The notes below the pieces were generated by a model that saw only the letters and a list, made by a program, of their open reading frames with translations, was not told the origin of the DNA and did no database searches. A DNA stretch of 64,000 nt, taken from assembly GCF_009184635.1 (NCBI RefSeq), contig NZ_WELI01000006.1:372001-436000 (forward strand), in the 5' to 3' direction. Origin of the DNA: Rudanella paleaurantiibacter. GTDB lineage: Bacteria > Bacteroidota > Bacteroidia > Cytophagales > Spirosomataceae. A program made the translations under genes and the position numbers. Shown here piece after piece: positions 34,222-42,539 of the stretch. The first letter of the stretch is position 1. The number at the start of each line of letters is the position of its first letter.

Positions 34222-35142
34222 ATGAGTTTACTAACGGTCGGGTCCGTTGCGTTCGACGCACTCGAAACCCCTTTTGGCAAAACAGATAAAATCATTGGTG
34301 GAGCCGCCACCTACATCACCCTCTCAGCTTCGTACTTTGTGCGGCCCAATAATCTGGTGGCCGTTGTGGGCGACGATTTCCCGCAGTCGATGATCGACAT
34401 TCTCCAGGGTCACGGTGTAGATACCGAGGGCCTTCAGATTCGGCAGGGCGAGAAAACGTTCTTCTGGTCGGGTAAGTACCACAATGATATGAACACCCGC
34501 GATACGGTAGAGGTACAGCTAAACGTAATGGGTGATTTTGACCCTGTTATCCCCGAATCGTATCAGAATTGTGAGTACCTGATGCTGGGTAATACCTCGC
34601 CGGCTATCCAGAAAATGGTGGTTGATCGACTGACCAAGCGGCCTAAGCTGATTGTGCTCGATACCATGAACCTCTGGATCGACATTGCCAACGACGACCT
34701 GAAGGCGTTGCTGCCCCTGGTGGACGTGCTGGTGCTGAATGATGAAGAAGCCCGCCAACTCACCGGCGACTATGCGCTGGTACGGGCGGCTGCCACCATC
34801 CGAAAAATGGGCCCCAAAACCGTGATTATCAAGAAAGGCGAGCATGGTGCCCTGCTGTTTCAGGACGATCGGATTTTCTTTGCGCCAGCCCTCCCACTCG
34901 AAGAAGTGTTTGACCCCACGGGCGCGGGCGATACGTTTGCCGGTGGGTTTATTGGCTACCTCGCCAAAACCGACGACACCTCGTTCGACAACATGAAGCG
35001 GGCGGTTATTTACGGCTCGGCAATGGCGAGCTTCTGCGTGGAGAAATTCGGGGCCGAGCGGATTATTGACCTCACGCCCGAAGAAATTCAGGACCGGGTT
35101 GGGCAGTTTGTCAAGCTGTCGGCCTTTTCGGTGGATATGTAA
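34222..35142 (+). CDS. PfkB-family carbohydrate kinase
   Basis: A 306-residue ribokinase-fold protein: VGSVAFDALETPFG at the N-terminus, a GGAATYIT segment near residue 26 that contacts sugar, LVLNDEEARQLTG, and the PfkB signature FDPTGAGDTFAGGFIGYL with the catalytic base Asp in GAGD. It phosphorylates a sugar or nucleoside with ATP in the cytoplasm. The GGAATY loop and the YFVRPNNLVAVVG context resemble adenosine/ribokinase-like proteins found widely in Bacteroidota, but the substrate is not assigned. It is a monocistronic unit ended by a long hairpin. Confidence 0.9.
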   Translation: MSLLTVGSVAFDALETPFGKTDKIIGGAATYITLSASYFVRPNNLVAVVGDDFPQSMIDILQGHGVDTEGLQIRQGEKTFFWSGKYHNDMNTRDTVEVQLNVMGDFDPVIPESYQNCEYLMLGNTSPAIQKMVVDRLTKRPKLIVLDTMNLWIDIANDDLKALLPLVDVLVLNDEEARQLTGDYALVRAAATIRKMGPKTVIIKKGEHGALLFQDDRIFFAPALPLEEVFDPTGAGDTFAGGFIGYLAKTDDTSFDNMKRAVIYGSAMASFCVEKFGAERIIDLTPEEIQDRVGQFVKLSAFSVDM

Positions 35143-35156
35143 GTAAACTTTATTTT

Positions 35157-35229
35157 TACGGAAAGAGCACGAATGGTTGAATGTTGGGAAATTAATTCTC
35201 AATTTTCAACCATTCGTGCTCTTTCCGTA
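35157..35229. terminator. Long hairpin after the PfkB kinase gene
   Basis: A perfect 25-bp inverted repeat (35157-35181 and 35205-35229; arms begin TACGGAAAGAGCACGAATGG). The 23-nt interior pairs further (TTGGGAA with TTCTCAA), so nearly all 73 nt fold. It lies 14 nt after the stop codon and 30 nt before the FN3 protein gene. There is no T run. It could insulate the two genes or stabilise the 3' end. Confidence 0.65.
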
Positions 35230-35258
35230 TAGCTACGATAGTAACCGAACCCTTCTGC

Positions 35259-38200
35259 ATGCAGAAACTTTTTACACACCTGACATACTGCTTAATTGTA
35301 GGGTTGCTTCTGCTCCATATTGAGCACACGTTTGCCCAAAGCGCTCCATACAATCCATTCACGAGTACGATTAGCTCTACATCGGCTCAGTTAAACTGGA
35401 TAGCTGCCACCTCGCCAACTACATACGATGTTCGCTGGCGACAGCAGGGGGCCTCTATCTGGATTATCTCGTCGGAAATACCCACGACTACCTTTGGCTT
35501 AACCGGCCTGACCGACGGGCAGGCTTATGAATGGCAGATGCGTCCGACCGGGTCAGCAACGTGGTACGGTGGCCCCGTTTCATTCACCACCACGTATGGT
35601 TGTTCGCCCCCTTCCCTCAACACGCCATCTAGTGTATCCGTTACGGCAGCTCCACTGAGCTGGTATTTTTACAGTGGCTCATCAGGAACTACGCAGTTTA
35701 CAGTGGACCTGAAAACGAGTGAGTCGGCATCGTGGTCCAGTGTAAGCGGTATAACGGGCTCCTCGGGGTCTACCACTTACTATACATTATCGGGTCTGAC
35801 ACCGGGAACAACCTACACATACCGGGTTAGGTCGGTTTGTTCGCCGTATTCCACAACCGCTACGTTTGCCACGCCAGCCTGTACGGTGCTGAATCCCCGG
35901 CAGGAGCCGCAGCCAACGCAGGCCGTTTTACGCTGGCCAGTGACACTCGGGGCGTCTTATACGCTGCAATGGCGGCCCCAGGGAGGAGATTGGGCAACGG
36001 TTTCGGTATTACAGTCCGAGTCGTATGCTTCCACAATGAGCTATTCGTTGACTGGCCTGACGCCTAACGCTACGTATGAATGGCGGACTCAGGCCGTATG
36101 TGGTAATACGACAGGGTCATTTACGGCTCCGCTTTCGTTTACTGCAAGTTGCAATCGGCCCGCGTCCTTGAGCTTCCTGGCTCCTTCGGCAACGCAGGCT
36201 ACGATTGTTTGGAAAAGTGCCTACAGCGTAGCAGATTATGGCTATTCATACCAGGTACAGTATCGGCGAAAAAATCCGACTGATTCACCGTGGGTAACGT
36301 CTTCGGTGTACTCCAATCCAAATTATAATACGCCTTACGACTATTCCATAAACCTGTCTGGGTTGACACCAGAAACCGAATACGAAACTCGTGTACAGAC
36401 TAACTGCCAGAATACAAGTGTATCTGGGTACACAGATCCCCCGGTTAGTTTTACAACCCAAAGCTGTACAAACACAGCTACCAACCTACGGTCGTCGGCA
36501 ACCTATACTTTCAAGGCTGCTTACCTTAGCTGGAATGCGGCTTACGATAATTACTACGCTGTACAAATTAGACCCTCTGGAGTTGCCTCCTGGAGTACGA
36601 TTGGGCCATCTGTCTATACTGGCAATTCGTCGCAGGAGATACAGAATCTCAAACCGGAAACCGTTTACGAGTGGCGTGTGATTACCTACTGTACGGTTTC
36701 AACCAGTGCTTCTGCACCCTCGGGCACCGAGAGTTTCACAACGGCTGCCTGTGCGTTGAACCGAATTGTGAACCCATATACCGCGCAGGTAGAAAATACA
36801 TCGGCCCGATTAAACTGGTCCGAGATCAGTCCGGTGGTTGGTCTGTACTCGGTTCGCTACCGCCCGCTTGGAACGGCTACGTATACAACCTTACCACCGC
36901 AAACTAGTCAATATCTGAGCCTGACGGGATTGCAGGAAAAAACAGCGTATGAATGGCAGGTTTCATCTGTTTGCACCGAGTCGCCCACGTCTTTTTCCTA
37001 TACGGCTCTGCAGACGTTCACCACAGCCTGCCTGAATCCAGCCTCGTACTTGCGAACAAACAACAATACCATACGGTCGATTGAGTTGCGCTGGGACAAT
37101 TACTATTCCAGTGAGTGGTTCGTCCGTACTTATACGGTGCGCTACCGGCCACAGGGGGCCGAATGGACTACAGTACCGATCAGTACTAACTCGTACTCGC
37201 CAGTTGTGAGTCTGACGGGATTACTGTCGAATACGGTGTACGAGTGGGGTGTAGCCTACCAGTGTTCGGCGAGTAATAGCAGTACCTTTACCAGTGGTAG
37301 TTCGTTTTCAACAACCTGCCGAAACGCACTTTACGGTTTTGCCAGCCAGAACGTTACACCTACCCGGGCCGATCTTAACTTTTCAGACAGCGACTATCGG
37401 AACAAATATCAGATTCGATACCGGGTAGTAGGAGCCACTGACTGGATTCTGTCTCCTGCTTTTGCCTATCAGCCGTATGCGCTTACGGGTTTAACGCCGT
37501 ACACAGCTTATGAATGGCAGGCTGCCTCTTTCTGCTCAAGTGAGGTGATGAGTGATTTTTCTCCGAGCCAACGGTTCAACTCTGATTGTTTTGTACCTAC
37601 CGATCTGAATGTTTCCACCGGCGGTACATCGACGTATTTTTATTGGAAGGAGAACCGAAATGTGGCCGGTTACACGTTGCAGTATCGATTGCAGGGTACA
37701 GCCAACTGGAATTCGGTTGCGGTTCCGGGGGCGTCGTCGATCAATGTAGCCGGATTGGCAGGTCGCTACGAATGGCGGGTGGCCACCGGCTGTTTCGGCG
37801 GGCTCAACTCAGATTTTTCTCCTATTCAAACCTTTAGTACGTACTGCTCTACCCCGACGGTTACGTCCATAACGGCCGGTAGCTCATATGCTGCCACGAT
37901 CGCCTGGAATCCCGGCGGGGTAACAAATGCGCGGTACACGTTGCAATGGCGACCTGCCGGTAGTACATTCTGGAATACCGTAGCAGACCTGCCGCAGTCG
38001 CCTTACGTTCTGACCGGATTAGTCGATAATACATCGTACGAGGTGCAGCTCCAGGCGCAATGCAATAATCTTCAGTCGGGTTATTCTTCCGTCAGTTCGT
38101 TTCAAACGATATGCTCGGCCCCAACGGGTTTGTCGGCTACGGGGTTTTACAGCTACGAATCGGTGCCATATCAGAATTTTTCCTGGACCACCGCGCCAAA

Positions 38201-40232
38201 CACAAGTTATAATCTTCGTTGGCGGCCTATTACGGCCGATAACAAGAGCTTAACAGAATGGCAGGTGGCCAATGATGTTCAACCTAGTTCACGGCAGTTT
38301 TTTGCTACCGCCGGAACCTACGAATGGCAGGTGCAGTCGGTGTGTATCAATGGGGCAACCAGTGCTTTTGTTGGCGGCAAATCATTTGTAGTAAATGATT
38401 GTGAGACAGGCTACATTAGTTATAAAGCCATTGCGGAAGCAAACCGGGCGCTGTTGTCTTACTCGGCATTCGTTAACGCAGACGTACGCTGGCGTCCGGC
38501 GGGGGCATCGGTCTGGAATACTATCGCTAATGTGAACGTTCAGAGTGTCGTCAGTCTGGAAGGCTTAACCGAGAACACGGCCTACGAATGGCAAGTTGCG
38601 GTGCACTGCTTGAGCGGTCAGGCACCGTCGTATGGGCCGCTGCAATCGTTCACCACGTCTTGTGCGCCCCCGACCCGACTAAGTACCCTTTGCGTGGGGA
38701 CAAATCAGGCCTCAATAGCCTGGGCGGGCCCCGTAGGCGACTTTGTGTATGGTCAGTATGAAGTAAGCTGGCGCGCTGTTGGGGCGGCTAACTGGTCGAG
38801 CACACAAGTTGAAACATACATCCACTCGCTGACGGGCTTAGCTCCGGCTACCAACTATGAATGGCGGGTACGGGCGGTTTGTTCGACGTCGGCCAACGCG
38901 GCCTTTAGTCAACCGCAAACCTTTTACACGCAGTGTAGCCAGCCAACAGCACTCACGGCTCGCTCAGATTGTAACTCCACCGCCCTTGAATGGCGAGGGG
39001 GCTGTTCGCCCGGAACCACGTATACGGTTTGGATTCGGGTAAATTATGGTCAATGGACAGCGTATTCAACACCGTACAATTCGTACTACCTGTATAATCT
39101 GCCCTCTGGGGCCTGGATTGAATATTACGTGCAGAGCAATTGTAATGGTATTAGTTCCAGTACGTCAAATACGTATCAGTTTTCGGCCTCAGCCTGTCCG
39201 GGCCCTGCTTCCTGTACCTTGGTTAGCGATCTGAATCAAACGGTGTCGGCTAATCAGGCGGTGCTCAGTTGGCGCACCACAAATGCGACATCAGAGCTAC
39301 AGTGGCGGGTTGTAGGCGGGAACTGGAATAGCATCGTGGTGTCGGGCACAAACTTTACGCTTGGCGGGCTTGCCAACAATGCGCTAGTTGAATGGAAAGT
39401 GCGTAGCACATGCGCGGGTGCAAATGACTTTAGTCCTGTCTCATTCTTCCGGACACGTTGTAGCGGAACATTTTTTATTAGCTCGATTCAGGCACTGGCC
39501 GATACCATCAAACTGTATATCGTGCAGCCCAATATATACGAAGTTCGGTATCGGATTGGCAGGGATGCGTGGACAACGCGGTCGTTTACAGGGGCTGCTA
39601 ATAGTTTAGCCGGGCTGACGCCCAACACAACTTATGAGCTCCAGTTCAGAAATGCCTGTGGTAATGATCTGTATTCAGATTGGACTCCGCCACGTTATAT
39701 CACAACGTCTTGTCCGGTTCTGAATCGGGTGTATGCCGATCGAATTAGTGAAACAGCCGCCCGGTTAACCTGGAGCCACGCCAGTTCGCCCCGGCCATTG
39801 GGTATTCTACCGGTAATTAAGTATCGGGTCGCCGGGAGCGGTACCTGGACTACCGTATTGGTCTCGAATCAGGCTACGTACGATCCTGTCTCCTACACAT
39901 TGACCAATCTTACCCCCCGAACCGCCTACGAGTGGATGGTTTTCTATGATTGTGGCAATGGCAATGTGGCCCCCATCAACAATCAGCCGCTTACCTTCCG
40001 TACCCTGGGCGTTGCCCCTCCGTGCAACGGAATGGTAACAATTCAGGCTGGCGATTGGACAAACCCCGCCATCTGGTCGTGTGATCGGGTACCGCTCATT
40101 ACGGATCCCGTGTTGATTCGGCACGTGATCATGATCCCGGATCGGGGTATGGGCGAAGCGCTTCAGATTCGGTATGAAGCGGGCGGGCTGCTACGCTTTG
40201 GAAGTGGAGCCAAACTCGTACTGGCTCGTTAA
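35259..40232 (+). CDS. Giant secreted protein of about 17 FN3-like repeats
   Basis: A 1657-residue protein. It has a signal peptide (MQKLFTHLTYCLIVGLLLLHIEHTFAQ) and about 17 fibronectin type III-like units of 85-100 residues, each with ARLNW, the YxVRYRPxG strand, SLTGLxPxTxYEWQV and a Cys (YEWQVxxxC), followed by SFTTxC at the domain boundary. The paired Cys of successive domains suggests a ladder of disulfides. The last 69 residues (CNGMVTIQAGDWTNPAIWSC to the end) match the end of the adhesin at 16241-20973. It is presumably surface-exposed or released, with a structural or adhesive role. It has its own terminator and is the longest gene in the window. Confidence 0.88.
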   Translation: MQKLFTHLTYCLIVGLLLLHIEHTFAQSAPYNPFTSTISSTSAQLNWIAATSPTTYDVRWRQQGASIWIISSEIPTTTFGLTGLTDGQAYEWQMRPTGSATWYGGPVSFTTTYGCSPPSLNTPSSVSVTAAPLSWYFYSGSSGTTQFTVDLKTSESASWSSVSGITGSSGSTTYYTLSGLTPGTTYTYRVRSVCSPYSTTATFATPACTVLNPRQEPQPTQAVLRWPVTLGASYTLQWRPQGGDWATVSVLQSESYASTMSYSLTGLTPNATYEWRTQAVCGNTTGSFTAPLSFTASCNRPASLSFLAPSATQATIVWKSAYSVADYGYSYQVQYRRKNPTDSPWVTSSVYSNPNYNTPYDYSINLSGLTPETEYETRVQTNCQNTSVSGYTDPPVSFTTQSCTNTATNLRSSATYTFKAAYLSWNAAYDNYYAVQIRPSGVASWSTIGPSVYTGNSSQEIQNLKPETVYEWRVITYCTVSTSASAPSGTESFTTAACALNRIVNPYTAQVENTSARLNWSEISPVVGLYSVRYRPLGTATYTTLPPQTSQYLSLTGLQEKTAYEWQVSSVCTESPTSFSYTALQTFTTACLNPASYLRTNNNTIRSIELRWDNYYSSEWFVRTYTVRYRPQGAEWTTVPISTNSYSPVVSLTGLLSNTVYEWGVAYQCSASNSSTFTSGSSFSTTCRNALYGFASQNVTPTRADLNFSDSDYRNKYQIRYRVVGATDWILSPAFAYQPYALTGLTPYTAYEWQAASFCSSEVMSDFSPSQRFNSDCFVPTDLNVSTGGTSTYFYWKENRNVAGYTLQYRLQGTANWNSVAVPGASSINVAGLAGRYEWRVATGCFGGLNSDFSPIQTFSTYCSTPTVTSITAGSSYAATIAWNPGGVTNARYTLQWRPAGSTFWNTVADLPQSPYVLTGLVDNTSYEVQLQAQCNNLQSGYSSVSSFQTICSAPTGLSATGFYSYESVPYQNFSWTTAPNTSYNLRWRPITADNKSLTEWQVANDVQPSSRQFFATAGTYEWQVQSVCINGATSAFVGGKSFVVNDCETGYISYKAIAEANRALLSYSAFVNADVRWRPAGASVWNTIANVNVQSVVSLEGLTENTAYEWQVAVHCLSGQAPSYGPLQSFTTSCAPPTRLSTLCVGTNQASIAWAGPVGDFVYGQYEVSWRAVGAANWSSTQVETYIHSLTGLAPATNYEWRVRAVCSTSANAAFSQPQTFYTQCSQPTALTARSDCNSTALEWRGGCSPGTTYTVWIRVNYGQWTAYSTPYNSYYLYNLPSGAWIEYYVQSNCNGISSSTSNTYQFSASACPGPASCTLVSDLNQTVSANQAVLSWRTTNATSELQWRVVGGNWNSIVVSGTNFTLGGLANNALVEWKVRSTCAGANDFSPVSFFRTRCSGTFFISSIQALADTIKLYIVQPNIYEVRYRIGRDAWTTRSFTGAANSLAGLTPNTTYELQFRNACGNDLYSDWTPPRYITTSCPVLNRVYADRISETAARLTWSHASSPRPLGILPVIKYRVAGSGTWTTVLVSNQATYDPVSYTLTNLTPRTAYEWMVFYDCGNGNVAPINNQPLTFRTLGVAPPCNGMVTIQAGDWTNPAIWSCDRVPLITDPVLIRHVIMIPDRGMGEALQIRYEAGGLLRFGSGAKLVLAR

Positions 40233-40249
40233 GGAGACCGCTTCAAACG

Positions 40250-40297
40250 AAACCCGCCCGAAGTCAGGTTTTAAACTGATTTCGGGCGGGTTTTTAT
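40250..40297 (+). terminator. Rho-independent terminator after the FN3 protein gene
   Basis: AAACCCGCCCGAA (from 40250) pairs with TTCGGGCGGGTTT (ending near 40293), and a T-rich tail TTTTATAG follows. The loop contains the smaller dyad GTCAGGTTTTAAACTGAT. Confidence 0.8.
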
Positions 40298-40307
40298 AGT
40301 AGTAAAC

Positions 40308-40470
40308 TAACGTGATTTACGGATAATTTGTATTACAACTAGCTGTTGAACAAATGATTGCTGACGCCAGGGCCTTCGACAGGCTCAGGCTGACTATAAA
40401 CTTGAGAGCCGCCAGTCAGCCTGAGCCTGTCGAAGGCTCTGGCGTCAGCCATTATGCATAATTCACGTTA
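40308..40470. repeat. Dispersed palindromic element, copy 2 (core orientation B)
   Basis: The same flanks as copy 1 (GGATAATTTGTATTACAA at 40321; CATTATGCATAATTCA at about 40450-40465) and the same stem (CTGACGCCAGGGCCTTCGAC...), but the loop at 40396-40413 is the reverse complement of the copy 1 loop. Stem bases differ in a compensated way: A-T in copy 1 (5586/5659) becomes C-G here. Outer TAACGTGA (40308) and TCACGTTA (40463) form terminal inverted repeats. It lies just after a terminator. Confidence 0.85.
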
Positions 40471-40500
40471 AACTACGTAGAGGAATGCTTAGCCGAGAAT

Positions 40501-40953
40501 CTATTGATTTTTTACTCGCTTGTTAAACTGGTACGCTACCCCCAGATACGAGTAAAAAATGCCGCTCTTGAAATTAGACCGCGCAAACGGCGACAACTCA
40601 AATGCGACCCGAACATTGGGCAGAATGGTAAGCGGAACCACCCGGACGCCTACGTGCAGAGCGTATCCTTCGAGCACATCGGTGTCAGCGAGTGAGTTGA
40701 GGGCGTTGAACCGCGCGCTGGCTCCAACGTAGTAATTGGCCGTGGTGGTCTGCCGAACGTTGATCATGGGCGCTAACGTAGTACTCAACGAGCCAAACAA
40801 CGTGTTGGTCTGCACCCGTGCATCGAACCAAACGGGCTTGTTCGGATTAGTGCTCACCGACAAAAACGAGTTGAACGGATAATACGCCACCGAAGCCTGA
40901 CCAAAGGCGATGAATGGGCAAAACAGAAACAGGGAAAGGGCGATTGATTTCAT
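40501..40953 (-). CDS. Small outer-membrane beta-barrel-like protein, function unknown
   Basis: A 150-residue protein with signal peptide MKSIALSLFLFCPFIAFGQ. The rest has alternating hydrophobic strands (VAYYPFNSFLSVS, WFDARVQTN, YYVGASARFNAL, GYALHVGVRVVPL, VRVAFELSPFAR, GIFYSYLGVAYQFNKR), consistent with an 8-strand barrel or a single-sheet domain. No family is recognised. It lies downstream of ffh on the same strand, separated by an 8-nt-periodic hairpin. Confidence 0.65.
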   Translation of the reverse strand: MKSIALSLFLFCPFIAFGQASVAYYPFNSFLSVSTNPNKPVWFDARVQTNTLFGSLSTTLAPMINVRQTTTANYYVGASARFNALNSLADTDVLEGYALHVGVRVVPLTILPNVRVAFELSPFARSNFKSGIFYSYLGVAYQFNKRVKNQ

Positions 40954-40957
40954 ATCG

Positions 40958-41032
40958 ATTGAGTGAATGAGCGAATGAGTGATTGAGTGAATTTCAGACA
41001 GAGCCAGTCACTCATTCGCTCATTCACTCAAT
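40958..41032. repeat. Octamer-periodic hairpin between ffh and the barrel gene
   Basis: Perfect 25-bp arms (40958-40982 and 41008-41032). Each arm reads as 8-nt units: ATTGAGTG AATGAGCG AATGAGTG. Further units (ATTGAGTG AAT) continue into the loop. It begins 5 nt after the ffh stop on the minus strand, so it is probably also its terminator. Confidence 0.8.
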
Positions 41033-41036
41033 GGGT

Positions 41037-42356
41037 TTATTTCATCATCTTATTCAGCTTGCCAGATGCCTGCATGGTGTTCATTTTCTTCATCATCTTC
41101 CGCATCTCATCGAACTGCTTCAGGAGGTTGTTTACCTGCTGAATGGTGGTGCCGCTACCGGCCGCAATCCGCTTTTTACGGCTCGCGTCGATCAGGTCGG
41201 GGTTCGACCGCTCTTTGGGGGTCATGGAATTGATGATGGCTTCGATCGGGGCAAACGAGTTGTTATCGATGTCGAGGTCTTTGATCATTTTGCCCATGCC
41301 CGGAATCATGCCGAGCAGATCTTTGATGTTACCCATCTTCTTGATCTGCTGCAACTGCGAGAGAAAATCCGAGAAGTCGAATTTGTTTGCCCGCATCTTG
41401 GCGTTGATCCGCTTGGCTTCGTCTTCGTCGAACGCCTGCTGGGCTTTTTCAACGAGCGAAATCACGTCGCCCATGCCCAGAATCCGGCTTGCCATCCGGT
41501 CGGGGTAAAACACGTCGAGGGCTTCCATTTTCTCGCCCGTGCTGATAAACTTAATCGGTTTCTCCACTACCGACCGAATCGAGAGTGCGGCCCCACCTCG
41601 GGCGTCACCATCGAGTTTGGTCAGCACCACCCCATCGAAATTCAGGCGGTCGTTAAAGGTTTTGGCCGTGTTTACGGCATCCTGACCCGTCATCGAATCC
41701 ACGACAAACAGGGTTTCTGAGGGATTTATGGCCGCCTTTACGTTCTCGATTTCCTGCATCATCTGCTCATCGACGGCCAAACGACCGGCCGTATCGACGA
41801 TGACGATTTTCTTGCCGGTTTTCTTCGCGTGGGCAATGGCGTTGCGGGCAATCTCAACGGCATTTTTATTTTCTGGCTCGGCATACACCTCTACACCCAC
41901 CTGCTCGCCCAGCACTTTGAGCTGATCGATAGCGGCCGGGCGGTAAATGTCGGCGGCTACGAGCAGCACACCCCGGCCCTGTTTTTTGAGATAAGCCGAC
42001 AGTTTGCCCGAAAATGTGGTTTTACCCGACCCCTGCAAACCCGCAATCAGGATAACAGCGGGGTCGCCTTTGGTATTGATCGACTCCGCCTGACCACCCA
42101 TCAGTTCGGTTAGTTCTTCCTGAACAATTTTCACAAACAACTGACCCGGCTCTACGGCAATGAGTACCTTGCGGTCGAGGGCTTTTTCCTTTACCCGGTC
42201 GGTTACTTCTTTGGCTACCTTGTAGTTTACGTCGGCATCGGTCAGGGCCCGGCGTACCTCTTTGATGGTGGCCGCTACGTTGATGTCGGTGATGCGGCCT
42301 TGCCCTTTGAGGGTCTTGATGGCCTTATTGAGTTTATCCTGAAGATTTTCGAACAT
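41037..42356 (-). CDS. ffh: Signal recognition particle protein
   Basis: ATG 42356 (MFENLQDKLNKAIKTLKGQGRITDINV) is the usual Ffh start. The 439-residue protein has the NG GTPase domain (G1 GLQGSGKTT, DTAGRLAVDEQMM, TKLDGDARGGAALS) and the Met-rich M domain (MNTMQASGKLNKMMK at the end) that binds SRP RNA and signal sequences. It targets nascent membrane proteins to FtsY and SecYEG. The 4.5S RNA and ftsY are not in the window. Confidence 0.97.
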   Translation of the reverse strand: MFENLQDKLNKAIKTLKGQGRITDINVAATIKEVRRALTDADVNYKVAKEVTDRVKEKALDRKVLIAVEPGQLFVKIVQEELTELMGGQAESINTKGDPAVILIAGLQGSGKTTFSGKLSAYLKKQGRGVLLVAADIYRPAAIDQLKVLGEQVGVEVYAEPENKNAVEIARNAIAHAKKTGKKIVIVDTAGRLAVDEQMMQEIENVKAAINPSETLFVVDSMTGQDAVNTAKTFNDRLNFDGVVLTKLDGDARGGAALSIRSVVEKPIKFISTGEKMEALDVFYPDRMASRILGMGDVISLVEKAQQAFDEDEAKRINAKMRANKFDFSDFLSQLQQIKKMGNIKDLLGMIPGMGKMIKDLDIDNNSFAPIEAIINSMTPKERSNPDLIDASRKKRIAAGSGTTIQQVNNLLKQFDEMRKMMKKMNTMQASGKLNKMMK

Positions 42357-42485
42357 GGTCTCTACGACGTTGGACAAAGAAACGTCAGGTAGTTCGTCTG
42401 CTGTCTACCGTCGGTTCGTTTACTGTCTGAATTTCTGCAAAGATAACCATTTCTGTTGGCACCTTGTGAATAGGTGCCACTTGTC

Positions 42486-42493
42486 TATTTTTG
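42486..42493 (+). promoter_or_regulatory. Candidate -7 box with CTTG at -33
   Basis: TATTTTTG matches TAnnTTTG. CTTG lies 20 nt upstream (42463-42466), close to the expected TTTG spacing. It serves the TlpA-like gene at 42540. A GGCACC/GGTGCC dyad overlaps the spacer. Confidence 0.5.
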
Positions 42494-42539
42494 GGGCCGT
42501 CTTTCCCGAACCGGTTTCTGTTCAACGCTTCAATCACGT

